The notes under the pieces: model-generated | The model's database searches: none | Told to the model about the DNA's origin: nothing | The model's input: only the letters and a program-made list of their open reading frames with translations | Part shown: piece after piece, positions 23,884-32,335 of the stretch | Position numbering within the stretch: position 1 is the first letter of the stretch | Layout of the letters: each line of letters opens with the position of its first letter | Program-made: the position numbers and the translations under genes | Origin: Rhodococcus sp. HNM0569 | Lineage (GTDB): Bacteria > Actinomycetota > Actinomycetes > Mycobacteriales > Mycobacteriaceae | NCBI RefSeq assembly: GCF_012726205.1 | Contig: NZ_JAASAE010000019.1 | Coordinates: 1 to 53,712 of the forward strand | Length of the DNA stretch: 53,712 bases | Reading direction: 5' to 3'

Positions 23884-24707
23884 AGCGCCGGGTACGACGC
23901 GGCGCGGCTGCCGTGCTCGTCGCGATACCGCTGGTCGTCGCCCTGTGCGGGCCGTGGCTCGCGTCGTCGGCGCCGTCGACGAGCCAGCCTCCGTTCGGCC
24001 CGTCGACATGGTCGCCTTTCGGCACCGACCGGCTCGGCCGCGACGTGCTCGCGGCGGCACTCGAAGGCGGGCGACCACTCGTGGTGACGACGGTGGTCAC
24101 CGTGCTCGTCGCATATCTCGTGGGAGCGATCGCCGGGCTCGCCGCCGCGGCGACGACGCGGCACTGGGTCGAGGATCTCGTGATGCGACCGCTCGACGTG
24201 GTGCTGTGCCTGCCGTCGCTGCTGGTCGTCCTGGTGGTCGCGCTGCGCACGGACGGATCACGGGTGGCGATCGCCGTCGCGGTCGGTGCCACGCTGGTGC
24301 CACCGATCGCCCGGTTCGTGCGTATGGCGGCGCGCGGTGTCGTGCAGAGTCCCGCGATGGAGACCCTGCGTCTCCAGGGCGTCGGCGCGACGCGGCGCTA
24401 CGCGGGTCATGCGCGGCGTCGACTCGCGCGCCCGGTCGCGGCGGACGTCGGAGTGCGTCTCGTGGCCGCGCTCTACGTGCTCGCGTCGGCCAACTTCCTC
24501 GGCATCGGCTTCGACACGACTTCGACCGACTGGGCGGTGTCGGTCGCCGCGAACAAGGACGGGCTGTTCGTCGCGCCGTGGTCGGTTGCACTGCCCGCGG
24601 GCCTCGTCGTCTCGCTCGTCCTCGGCGTCAACCTGCTTCTCGACGAACAACTCTCGATGCGCCGGCGTCTGCGCTCCACACCGGATCCCGCGGCGGTGCC
24701 GTCGTGA
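23880..24707 (+). CDS. ABC transporter permease, DppC/NikC type
   Basis: 275-aa permease pairing with the preceding one. One N-terminal helix is followed by the periplasmic FGTDRLGRDVLAAALEGGRP, the hallmark of DppC/NikC proteins, and five further helices. The EAA loop is METLRLQGVGATRRYAGHARR. The start is GTG with a GTGA overlap with the upstream stop, and the stop overlaps the ATPase start the same way. Confidence 0.92.
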   Translation: MKRRVRRGAAAVLVAIPLVVALCGPWLASSAPSTSQPPFGPSTWSPFGTDRLGRDVLAAALEGGRPLVVTTVVTVLVAYLVGAIAGLAAAATTRHWVEDLVMRPLDVVLCLPSLLVVLVVALRTDGSRVAIAVAVGATLVPPIARFVRMAARGVVQSPAMETLRLQGVGATRRYAGHARRRLARPVAADVGVRLVAALYVLASANFLGIGFDTTSTDWAVSVAANKDGLFVAPWSVALPAGLVVSLVLGVNLLLDEQLSMRRRLRSTPDPAAVPS

Positions 24708-26221
24708 CGGCGCCGCGCGTGCGGGTTCGCGACCTTGCGGTGCACGCGGGCGGCGCGCCGCTCGTCTCCGGCGTCGACCTCGATCTCCATGCGGGGCGCG
24801 TCGTCACACTCGTCGGACCGTCGGGCGCGGGCAAGACCACCATCGCCGCGGCCGTCGCGGGCGTGTCGGCGCCGCACCTCACCGTGTCGGGTTCGATCGA
24901 GATCGCGCCCGGCTGCCGCGTCGCGCACCTGCCTCAGGACGCGGCGCTCACCCTCAATCCTGCCCGTCGGGTGGGCACGGCCCTCGGAGAACTCGCTGCG
25001 CTGCACGGTGATCCACCCCGTGGGTACCGGGCGCGGAAGGCCTGGCGTGCTCGCCAGGTCGACGATCTGTTGTCGCGCGCAGCGTTTCCCGTCGACGAGC
25101 GGCACAGACGGATGTGGCCGCGACGGTTCCCGTTCGAGTTCTCCGGCGGGCAACGGACGCGCCTCGCGCTTGCCCAGGTGCTCGCGGCGCGGCCGGACGT
25201 CCTGGTGCTCGACGAGCCGTCGACCGGGCTCGACACGGTCAGTCGCCGACTGCTCGTCGATGCACTGGCCGACGTGCGCGCCCGAGGGATGGCACTCCTG
25301 CTCGTGACGCACGACGATGTCGTCGCCCACGAGCTGGGTGACGAGATCCTCGGTGTGCGCGACGGCCGGTTCGTGCCGTACCCCCGTCCCGACGACCTCT
25401 CCGGCGGGCCGCGACCCTCGGTGCCGGTCGAGGATGCGGTGCTCACCGTCGATGCGGTCACCATCCGGATGTCCCGTTCCACTGTGCTGCAGGGTGTTTC
25501 GTTGTCGGCACGACGCAGTGAGCTGGTCGCCCTCGTCGGCCCGTCGGGCTCCGGCAAGACCACGCTCGCGCGCGCGGTCACCGGCCTCGCGCCGTTGTCG
25601 CACGGCCGTATCACTCTGGACGGCAGAGCGTTACCTCGTTTGTCCCGTCGCCCACGCGCGACGCTCGCGGACGTGCAATACGTATGTCAGGAGGTGCGTG
25701 CGTCGTTCGAGCCGGACCGCCCCGTCGTGGACCAGGTGCTGCGCACGGCGGTGCAGTTGCGCGGCCTGTCGACGGCGGCGGCGAGGACCGAGGCTCGTGC
25801 GATCCTGCGGCGACTCGACATCGACGGAGAGCAGGCGTCGCGGCTGCCGGACGCGCTTTCGGGTGGACAGTTGCGTCGTGTCGCGCTGGCCCGCGCGAGC
25901 ATCGCACGGCCGCGCGTGCTGCTGTGCGACGAGGTGACGACCGGCCTCGAGCGACCGCTTGCCGAGTTGATCCTGGACGAAATCGACGTGTTGCGCCGCG
26001 AAATCGGCACCGCGGTCGTCCTGATCGGGCACGACCTTCGTGCGTTGACCGGACGCGCCGACCGGCTGATCGTGCTCGGTCGCGGGGAGGTGACCGACGA
26101 TCTCGAAACCGGCGACTGGGCACACGGCTCGCCCGGCCTGCACCGACTGCTCGCCGCCGACGGACTCTCGTTCGAACCGGCACCGTCGGGAGAGCCCGCC
26201 GCGGTGCACTCTCGGTCGTGA
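24704..26221 (+). CDS. Fused double ATP-binding protein (DppD-DppF type) of the B12-regulated importer
   Basis: 505-aa tandem ATPase. Domain 1 has Walker A GPSGAGKT (38-45), signature SGGQRTRLALAQ near 146, and Walker B VLVLDEPS. Domain 2 has Walker A GPSGSGKT near 281, signature SGGQLRRVALARA near 385, and Walker B VLLCDEVT. One chain thus supplies both ATP sites for the two permeases, replacing separate D and F subunits. The C-terminal oligopeptide-transporter extensions (with Cys for an iron-sulfur cluster in some Dpp proteins) are not evident. GTG start, 4-bp overlap with the permease stop. Confidence 0.92.
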   Translation: MTAPRVRVRDLAVHAGGAPLVSGVDLDLHAGRVVTLVGPSGAGKTTIAAAVAGVSAPHLTVSGSIEIAPGCRVAHLPQDAALTLNPARRVGTALGELAALHGDPPRGYRARKAWRARQVDDLLSRAAFPVDERHRRMWPRRFPFEFSGGQRTRLALAQVLAARPDVLVLDEPSTGLDTVSRRLLVDALADVRARGMALLLVTHDDVVAHELGDEILGVRDGRFVPYPRPDDLSGGPRPSVPVEDAVLTVDAVTIRMSRSTVLQGVSLSARRSELVALVGPSGSGKTTLARAVTGLAPLSHGRITLDGRALPRLSRRPRATLADVQYVCQEVRASFEPDRPVVDQVLRTAVQLRGLSTAAARTEARAILRRLDIDGEQASRLPDALSGGQLRRVALARASIARPRVLLCDEVTTGLERPLAELILDEIDVLRREIGTAVVLIGHDLRALTGRADRLIVLGRGEVTDDLETGDWAHGSPGLHRLLAADGLSFEPAPSGEPAAVHSRS

Positions 26222-26226
26222 GCCGG

Positions 26227-26946
26227 TCACCGAGTGGGGACGAGCTCGGCACACCACTCGCCGGTTGTGTGGTCGACGACGAAGCTGGGGCCGGAACAGG
26301 TCGGCACGGCACTCGCGTCGGTCAGCCGCGCGGTTCCGTACGGGCCCGCGACCGCGGTCCCCGCATCTCCGTGACTCGACTGCGCCACCGCGTGCGGACC
26401 GACGGAGACGGCTGTCTGTGCGGCGCCGCCGCGGGCGGAGGCATCGTCAACGGTGCCGCCGAAGAACGCGAAGGCGGACGCCGCGCTGCCTGCGGTGGCG
26501 CTGCTCGTGGCGTCGCCGCCGAACAGGGACACCGACGTCGACGCCGCCCACTCGCCCGCTGCCGACGCGTCGGCCCGACCACCGAACGCCGCGGACGTCG
26601 ATGCGGCCCCGTCGACCGCGGTGGCGGCCGCATCGCCGCCGACACCGTACGACCCGGCCGCGCTCTCCTGCGCTGCCGCAGCGCTCGCATCGCCGAACAG
26701 ACCGTGTGCGGCTGCCGCCGACGATCCAGCCGCGTCGGCCACGGCGGCACCCCACGTGCCGTAGGCGTTGGCGGCGGAGCTGTCGTCGGCGCGCGCGAGG
26801 CAGTCCGATGCGCCGGACTGGCTCTGTACGGTGTCGTTCCACGCCTGGCATCCCACCGGGCCCGCCGATGCGGGACCGGCAACCACGGCCGAGGCGCCGA
26901 GCGCCGTGCCGAATCCGAGAATCCCGGCAACAATCACCTTCAGCAT
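26227..26946 (-). CDS. DUF6764 family secreted protein, Ala/Gly/Ser-rich repeats
   Basis: 239 aa. A signal peptide (residues 1-28, MLKVIVAGILGFGTALGASA, ending near AGPASAGP) exports it. The mature protein consists of degenerate repeats of about 15-18 residues around SxAAFGG-DASA and GDAxAxAxxG (residues 50-190), a beta-roll or -helix-like pattern. Two pairs of Cys (C33, C48 and two near the end) could make disulfides at either side. The family is annotated DUF6764 in rhodococci and relatives; function unknown. It is convergent with the transporter operon, 5 bp between stops. Confidence 0.82.
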   Translation of the reverse strand: MLKVIVAGILGFGTALGASAVVAGPASAGPVGCQAWNDTVQSQSGASDCLARADDSSAANAYGTWGAAVADAAGSSAAAAHGLFGDASAAAAQESAAGSYGVGGDAAATAVDGAASTSAAFGGRADASAAGEWAASTSVSLFGGDATSSATAGSAASAFAFFGGTVDDASARGGAAQTAVSVGPHAVAQSSHGDAGTAVAGPYGTARLTDASAVPTCSGPSFVVDHTTGEWCAELVPTR

Positions 26947-27118
26947 GGGCGGGCCGACCTTCCGCTAGTCCTTCGCGGCGCCGTCGAACGGTGTCGCCTC
27001 CTCGACGATATCCAGGAAGGCGCCGAGGGCGGACAGGTTTCGCCAGGTCGACGACCCGCAGGCCCCCCGGCTACCGGCGAGTAGCCTCGGGGGCACCACA
27101 GTCGAGTCGAGGAGCATG

Positions 27119-27805
27119 ATGTCGAACAGCTATCCCGGTATCGCGTTCCGGGGGCCGACCGCCGAACGCCAGCGCGTCGCCGGCAGTTACTCGACGTACG
27201 GCGTGCAGGCGGAGAACTCCGACGCCGACGGCGCGCCCACCCCGCTCGATGTGCGCGAGAAGTCGTTCGTCGCCGGCGTCGACAGCTTCTTTCTCGCCAC
27301 CGTCACGCCGACGGGCTGGCCGTACATCCAGCATCGCGGCGGTCCGCGAGGGTTCCTGCACGTCCTCGACTCGCACACGATCGGGTTCGCCGACTTCGCG
27401 GGCAACCGCCAGTACGTCACCGCGGGCAACATCGACGGCGACGACCGGGTGGCCCTGTTCCTGGTCGACTATCCCCTTCGTCGACGGCTCAAGATCTTCG
27501 GACGCGCGCGGCAGTGCACACCGGACGACGACCCCCGGCTCGCCGAGCAACTGCTGTCGCTCGGCGACCGAGTGATCCGCAGCCGGATCGACCGCCTGGT
27601 CACGATCGAGGTGCACGGCTTCGACTGGAACTGCACCAGCCACATCACGCCCCGCTACGACAAGCAGCGGCTCGACGAAGCGCTCGCTCTCGAACGCGAG
27701 GAGATCGCGGCGCTACGCGAGAGTATCGCCGAGCTCGAGGCCGAGAACGCACGGCTGCACTCCGAACTCGGCCGCCGCGCCCCGGACGCCGATTCTTCGC
27801 GATGA
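27119..27805 (+). CDS. PNPOx-like flavin-binding protein with C-terminal coiled coil
   Basis: 228-aa protein of the pyridoxamine-phosphate-oxidase-like split-barrel family. Core segments are VAGVDSFFLATVTPTGWPYIQHRGGPRGF, then GFADFAGNRQYVTAGNI and RVALFLVDYPLRRRLKIFGRAR, consistent with FMN or F420 binding. Residues 190-222 form a coiled coil (LEREEIAALRESIAELEAEN) that probably mediates oligomerisation. Two consecutive ATGs occur; the second (27119) has better spacing to GAGGAG. The substrate is unknown. Confidence 0.85.
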   Translation: MSNSYPGIAFRGPTAERQRVAGSYSTYGVQAENSDADGAPTPLDVREKSFVAGVDSFFLATVTPTGWPYIQHRGGPRGFLHVLDSHTIGFADFAGNRQYVTAGNIDGDDRVALFLVDYPLRRRLKIFGRARQCTPDDDPRLAEQLLSLGDRVIRSRIDRLVTIEVHGFDWNCTSHITPRYDKQRLDEALALEREEIAALRESIAELEAENARLHSELGRRAPDADSSR

Positions 27806-27825
27806 GGACCGGTCGTCGCCGGTCG

Positions 27826-28443
27826 TCAGCTCAGCACGAACGCTCCACCGGTCGGGCCACTCGACCGTTCCGGTGAGCCGCCACCGATGTCGCGGCCGAT
27901 CCACACGTCCGGCGTGAGCTGGCGGTACTCGTGAATGCTGATCGGTACCCCGCCGAAGTCCCGTTCGAAGTTCGCGGTCCAGGCAGGCCCACCGTCGATG
28001 CGGGACGTGCCGGGTTCGAACGGCCCGCCTGCGTCGTCACCCCACACGTAGTTCTTGTGCACCCACGGATCGCCCGCGGGCGTGGTCGTGAAGGTGAGCG
28101 ACTTGCCGAGCTCGTTCTGCGCAGTGGAGAGGGCCTGCGCGTTGTCGTAGCCGACGACCCGTCCGCCCAACTGGAAGACCGGAAGCAGCGTGATGGTCTT
28201 GGTTCCGGTGGGCGCCTCGCCGACCGGCGCGCTCTCGAACAGCGCCATGATCTCTTCGCTCGAGCAGTGGTACTTCAGCGCCTCGACCGTCGCGTCGCGG
28301 TTTCCCTCGTCGACGATGCACCCCGGGGAACTGCCGTCGGCCCCGCTGGGCGGCGGCCCCGCCGCCGCGGACGGTGCGGCCGCCAAGCCCACCGCGAGCA
28401 GTGTTCCGGCTACCGCCGATGCCCCGATTCGTCTGGTAGTCAT
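27826..28443 (-). CDS. Secreted protein of unknown function
   Basis: 205 aa with a clear signal peptide (ASAVAGTLLAVGLAAAPSAAA, cleavage near residue 28). The mature part has two Cys (GCIVDEGN and YHCSSEE) about 18 residues apart, suggesting a disulfide, and a region WVHKNYVWGDD rich in aromatic residues. I do not recognise the family. The ATG at 28443 is chosen because the signal peptide follows at once. No ribosome-binding site is seen, so the mRNA may be leaderless. Confidence 0.68.
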   Translation of the reverse strand: MTTRRIGASAVAGTLLAVGLAAAPSAAAGPPPSGADGSSPGCIVDEGNRDATVEALKYHCSSEEIMALFESAPVGEAPTGTKTITLLPVFQLGGRVVGYDNAQALSTAQNELGKSLTFTTTPAGDPWVHKNYVWGDDAGGPFEPGTSRIDGGPAWTANFERDFGGVPISIHEYRQLTPDVWIGRDIGGGSPERSSGPTGGAFVLS

Positions 28444-28558
28444 GCGGTAAGTGAACAACCATTCGGGCGCCCGGCACAAGTCGCGGGCCGCCCGGACTCT
28501 CCCTCCCATGTGTGTCGTTCCCCGGCGTCGGATGCCCTCGACACCGAATACTGGCACC

Positions 28559-28963
28559 ATGACCGAACCAGACACCCAGGCCGATCAGGACGCAGTGCGG
28601 GCCGTGGTTGCCGCGGTCGAACGAGCGCAGCGGGATGAGGACGTCGCCGGATTCGTCGCCCTCTTCCACCCCGACGCCGTGTGGACCACCGGTGCGGGCG
28701 TCTTCCTCGACGGCCGCGACGAGATCGAGGCGTTCACCCGCAAGACCCTGCCCGGAGCGACGGCGAACGGCTATGCGACGTACGAGGTCTTCTTCATCCG
28801 GTTCTTCCGGCACGACGTCGCGGTCGTGAAAGTGCGCCAACGCTATTGGTCGAACGACGGAGTGCTCCAGTCCGAGGGGTCACCCATGTACGGCATGACC
28901 AAGAACGACGAGGACCCGTGGCTCCTCACGTTCTGCCAGAACACTCCCGTCGTCGCGCACTGA
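28559..28963 (+). CDS. NTF2-like protein (SgcJ/EcaC family)
   Basis: 134-aa single-domain protein of the SnoaL/NTF2 fold: AVRAVVAAVERAQRDEDVAGFVALFHPDAVWTT, then GRDEIEAFTRKTL and VVKVRQRYW, matching the SgcJ/EcaC group. Such proteins are small-molecule binders or isomerases. A -10-like AATACT at 28547-28552 puts the transcript start at the ATG, so it is probably leaderless. It has no obvious functional link to its neighbours. Confidence 0.83.
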   Translation: MTEPDTQADQDAVRAVVAAVERAQRDEDVAGFVALFHPDAVWTTGAGVFLDGRDEIEAFTRKTLPGATANGYATYEVFFIRFFRHDVAVVKVRQRYWSNDGVLQSEGSPMYGMTKNDEDPWLLTFCQNTPVVAH

Positions 28964-28998
28964 GCTCACGGTCGACCGGGGTCACCGTGTTGCCGGGC

Positions 28999-29718
28999 TC
29001 ACGCCAGAATGTCGGTGGCGCGGTGGTATTCACCTGCGCCGTCGAGCAGAACGACAGTGCTGTCCGAGTTCTCGGAGCGCAGCGGGAGAATCGCCTGGTA
29101 CTCGGGTGAGCGGTACCACGCGCGCAGCGCTGCGGGCGACGGGAACTCGACGACGATCGCGTCACCCTCCCAGTCGCCTTCGACCGGCGTGGCCTTGCTT
29201 CCGTGCACCAGGAAACGACCCCCGTGCGCCGCGAGCGTCGCGTCGATGCGTTCGAGGTACTCCCGGATCTCGGCACCCATGTGCACATCCCGCAGGATCG
29301 CGAGGCCGTAGCCCTTGACTCCCGTCGGTACGGGATCGAGGAAGCCGAGAACACTGGTGAACCTGCCGTTCTCGTCGCTCTCGACGACGTCGAAGCCGAG
29401 TGCGGCGGGTGGCTCACCCGGTACACCGAGCGCCCATCCGAACCGCGCCTGGTCGTGATGGGCGTCGACGGGTCCTGCAAGGGTGAACACCATGCCGGGG
29501 AACTGCTGCTGCACCGCACCGATCATCGCGCCGATCTCGGCGTGGCCGGCAGCGGAGGCCAGCGGATCGCAGTAGCGTGCGTCGTCCGTGAACACCTCCC
29601 GGACGATGTCCGCGCGGCGGTTCGGATCCGTCTCGTTCCACGCCGCGATGTAGCGCGTCACCACGGTGTCGACGGGGTCGAGCCGGATGCCGCTGCCGTT
29701 CGGGGAGCCGATGGTCAT
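28999..29718 (-). CDS. Fusion of a SnoaL-like domain and a DUF1330 domain
   Basis: 239 aa in two parts. Residues 1-130 form a SnoaL/NTF2-like domain (VTRYIAAWNETDPNRRADIV, then FTDDARYCDPLASAAGHAEI). Residues 135-239 form a DUF1330 ferredoxin-like barrel (AILRDVHMGAEIREYLERID, GGRFLVHGSKATPVEGDWEG, AWYRSPEYQAILPLR). Each domain is normally a protein on its own, so this is a domain fusion that may join two steps on one ligand. It diverges from an XRE/MmyB regulator, which probably controls it through the palindrome between them. Confidence 0.85.
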   Translation of the reverse strand: MTIGSPNGSGIRLDPVDTVVTRYIAAWNETDPNRRADIVREVFTDDARYCDPLASAAGHAEIGAMIGAVQQQFPGMVFTLAGPVDAHHDQARFGWALGVPGEPPAALGFDVVESDENGRFTSVLGFLDPVPTGVKGYGLAILRDVHMGAEIREYLERIDATLAAHGGRFLVHGSKATPVEGDWEGDAIVVEFPSPAALRAWYRSPEYQAILPLRSENSDSTVVLLDGAGEYHRATDILA

Positions 29719-29789
29719 GACCGTTCCTTTCGTCGGGAGTGGCGGATCGCCACTGCCGTCGACGATTCCCTCCCCGCCGGCCCGCGTCG

Positions 29790-29806
29790 ATTACCTCCGA
29801 GGTAAT
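29790..29806. promoter_or_regulatory. Perfect palindrome between fusion gene and XRE regulator
   Basis: ATTACCTCCGAGGTAAT, perfect 8-bp arms around one base, lies 36 bp before the XRE start and 72 bp before the divergent fusion gene. MmyB-type regulators bind palindromes in their own divergent promoters, so this is the likely operator. Confidence 0.75.
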
Positions 29807-29841
29807 GCCTCGACGTCGCCGCCGGCGCTAGTGTCGGGGTC

Positions 29842-30627
29842 ATGACAGACGTCGCCACCGAACCTGTCGGCCATCTGCTTCGCGGATGGCGCGAGCGCAG
29901 GCGGCTCACCCAACTCGCCCTCGCGAACGTCGCCGAGGTGTCGACGCGGCACCTGAGCTTCGTCGAGAGCGGCCGCTCGCGGCCGACGGCGGACATGGTG
30001 CTGCGTCTCGCCGAACACCTGGATGTTCCGCTGCGCGAACGTAATACGTTGCTGCTCGCGGCCGGTCACGCGCCGAGCTATCCGTCGCGGGCACTCACCG
30101 ACACGCCGATGGCGGCCGTGAGCGACGCGATCGACCGGATCCTGGACGCGCATCTGCCTTTCCCCGCCGTCGTGGTGGACCGGGAGTGGGACATGATCGC
30201 CGGCAACGACGCCGTGGCCTTGCTGACCGAGGGGGCAGCGCCGCACCTCCTCGAGCCGCCGGTCAACGTGCTGCGGCTGAGCCTGCACCCCGACGGACTC
30301 GCACCGCGCATCGTCAACCTGGCCCAGTGGCGCACCCATCTCCTGGACCGACTGCGCCGCGAGATCGCAGTGACGGCCGACGCGTCCACCGCGGCGCTGC
30401 TCGACGAGCTCACCGGATATCCCGGCGGCGAGGACGACACACACGACCCGTCCGCACTCCTCGTCCCGCTCACGATCACGGCGGGCGACACCGTGCTGTC
30501 GCTGTTCAGTACCACCACGGTCTTCGGCACGCCCCGCGATGTCACGGTCTCCGAGATCGCGATCGAGTCGTTCCATCCCTCGGACGATGCGACACGCGAC
30601 TTCTTCGCCGCCGCCGCGGGGCGCTGA
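29842..30627 (+). CDS. XRE-family regulator with MmyB-like ligand-binding domain
   Basis: 261 aa. The N-terminal helix-turn-helix is LRGWRERRRLTQLALANVAE, then VSTRHLSFVESGRSRPTADMVLRLAEHL (residues 12-60). The MmyB-like PAS-type domain follows with AHLPFPAVVVDREWDMIAGN, NVLRLSLHPDGLAPRIVNL and FGTPRDVTVSEIAIESFHP. The family binds fatty-acid-like ligands and regulates a divergent gene, here the SnoaL-DUF1330 fusion. A -10-like TAGTGT at 29829-29834 suggests a leaderless transcript. Confidence 0.9.
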   Translation: MTDVATEPVGHLLRGWRERRRLTQLALANVAEVSTRHLSFVESGRSRPTADMVLRLAEHLDVPLRERNTLLLAAGHAPSYPSRALTDTPMAAVSDAIDRILDAHLPFPAVVVDREWDMIAGNDAVALLTEGAAPHLLEPPVNVLRLSLHPDGLAPRIVNLAQWRTHLLDRLRREIAVTADASTAALLDELTGYPGGEDDTHDPSALLVPLTITAGDTVLSLFSTTTVFGTPRDVTVSEIAIESFHPSDDATRDFFAAAAGR

Positions 30628-30628
30628 C

Positions 30629-32335
30629 TCACACTGTGGCCGCACGCGCGTCGAGGTAGGCACGCCAGCTGCCGAACCGTGTGATGTCCTCGGCACCGTC
30701 GAGTGCATCGGCGGCGCAACCGAATCCGACGACCCACTGCCCGTCCGCGAGTTCGACGCGGCCGAGGTTCATCGGCGCCGGGAGCGCCGCGAGGAACCGG
30801 CCGAGCGCACCATGCGAGAGCTGCCACAACTCACCGGCGACGGATGCCCCGTCGGCGGCGACGCGGGCGAGCCCAGGTTTCGGGGGTGTCGTGTCGAGAG
30901 CACCGAGTCGATAGTGCGGGGCGGTGCGGGCGGCACCCGCCCACCGCGCGCCCAGCGCACGCAGTTCCGGTTCGAGCGGCTGGCCCCGCAGGTGCGCACC
31001 GACCACGAACAGCTCGACGCACGACACTCCCGCCGCGACGGGCCACGGGACCGTCGGCCGGGGCAGCGGCGGCGCCGCCTCTTCGACGGCCACCGAGACG
31101 GACGGAACCGTCACGCGCCTCGCGAGGTCGAGTGCGACCGCGTCGTGGAAAGCCGGGGCCAGCACCGTCACGCCGAACTGCGCGACGCCTGCCTCGCCCT
31201 CGTCGACCGTCCCGGACGGCACCGCGACGGCGCACAGGTCGAACAGATTGCAGAAGTTCGTGTACGTGCCGACGCGGGAATTCACGCCGACCGGCTCGTC
31301 GGCGACCTCTGCGATCGTCGGCTGGAACGGTGCGGTCGGCACGAGCAGCGCATCGTATCCACCGAGGACGGCGGCGCATGCGTCGCGCAGTTGCTGCAAC
31401 CGGGCGACGTCCCGCACGTAGTCCGAGCCGGACACGCGACCCGCCGCGGACACGATGGCAGCAACCGTAGGATCGACGTCACCGGGATGCTCGTCGACGA
31501 ACTCGCCGACAGCAGCGTGCCTTTCGGCCACCAACGCGCCGTCGTACAGCAACCGCGCTGCGGCGAGGAAGGGTGTGAAGTCGACAGCCGCGACATCGCA
31601 GCCCGCAGCGCGCAACCGTGCCTCCGCGGCACGGAAGGCCCCGGCCCAACCGGGCGCCATCGCGGGTAGCTCCGCCGGCACCGCGACGCGGGCCTTCTCG
31701 GGCGCCGCGAGCGGCACGTCGGCGGGCCACGGCCGCGTGCCGTCGCCGCCTGCCATCACTCCCATCGCCGCGTCGGCGGTGTCGAGGTCGCGGGCCATGA
31801 TCGTGACGGCGTCCCACGACCGGCACGCGGGCACGACGCCGTCGGTCGACACGACGCCGAGAGTCGGCTTGATCCCGACGATCCCCTGATAGGCGGCGGG
31901 CACGCGGCCCGAGCCCGCCGTGTCGGTGCCGATCGCGAGGTCGGCGGCACCGGACGCGACCGCGACCGCCGAGCCCGAACTCGATCCACCCGACACGTGC
32001 GTCTCGCGCCGCACGTCGCGCACGCCGCCGTACGGGCTGCGCTGCCCGACGAGCCCGGTCGCGAACTGGTCGAGATTCGTGGTGCCGACGACGACGGCAC
32101 CCTGCGCGACGAGCCGCCGCACGGCCGTCGCGTCCTGACCGGCCGGATCCGATGCGAAGGCGGGACAGCCGGCCGTCGTGGGGAATCCGGCGACGTCGAC
32201 GTTGTTCTTGACCGCGAGGCGCAGGCCCGTGAGCGGCCCCCGCGCGCGGGCCAGGTCGGCGGCGACGGCGTCCTCGCCGCGGCGGTGCACGAACGCCTCG
32301 GGGCGGTGGCGGTAGGCCGCACCGCGGCCGGTCAC
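30629..32335 (-). CDS. atzF: Allophanate hydrolase
   Basis: 568-aa amidase-signature enzyme that splits allophanate to two ammonia and two CO2, the last step of urea or guanidine breakdown by carboxylation. The Ser-cisSer-Lys triad is visible: Lys43 (AVKNNVD), the cis-Ser in GGSSSGS (about 118-120) and the nucleophile Ser142 (TDTAGSGRVP). The C-terminal domain (about 460-568, ELFVVGAHLRGQPLEPELRA) is the small extra domain of AtzF proteins. The GTG start overlaps the carboxylase stop by 4 bp (GTGA). It is the last gene of the UAAP1-UAAP2-carboxylase-atzF operon. Confidence 0.95.
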   Translation of the reverse strand: MTGRGAAYRHRPEAFVHRRGEDAVAADLARARGPLTGLRLAVKNNVDVAGFPTTAGCPAFASDPAGQDATAVRRLVAQGAVVVGTTNLDQFATGLVGQRSPYGGVRDVRRETHVSGGSSSGSAVAVASGAADLAIGTDTAGSGRVPAAYQGIVGIKPTLGVVSTDGVVPACRSWDAVTIMARDLDTADAAMGVMAGGDGTRPWPADVPLAAPEKARVAVPAELPAMAPGWAGAFRAAEARLRAAGCDVAAVDFTPFLAAARLLYDGALVAERHAAVGEFVDEHPGDVDPTVAAIVSAAGRVSGSDYVRDVARLQQLRDACAAVLGGYDALLVPTAPFQPTIAEVADEPVGVNSRVGTYTNFCNLFDLCAVAVPSGTVDEGEAGVAQFGVTVLAPAFHDAVALDLARRVTVPSVSVAVEEAAPPLPRPTVPWPVAAGVSCVELFVVGAHLRGQPLEPELRALGARWAGAARTAPHYRLGALDTTPPKPGLARVAADGASVAGELWQLSHGALGRFLAALPAPMNLGRVELADGQWVVGFGCAADALDGAEDITRFGSWRAYLDARAATV

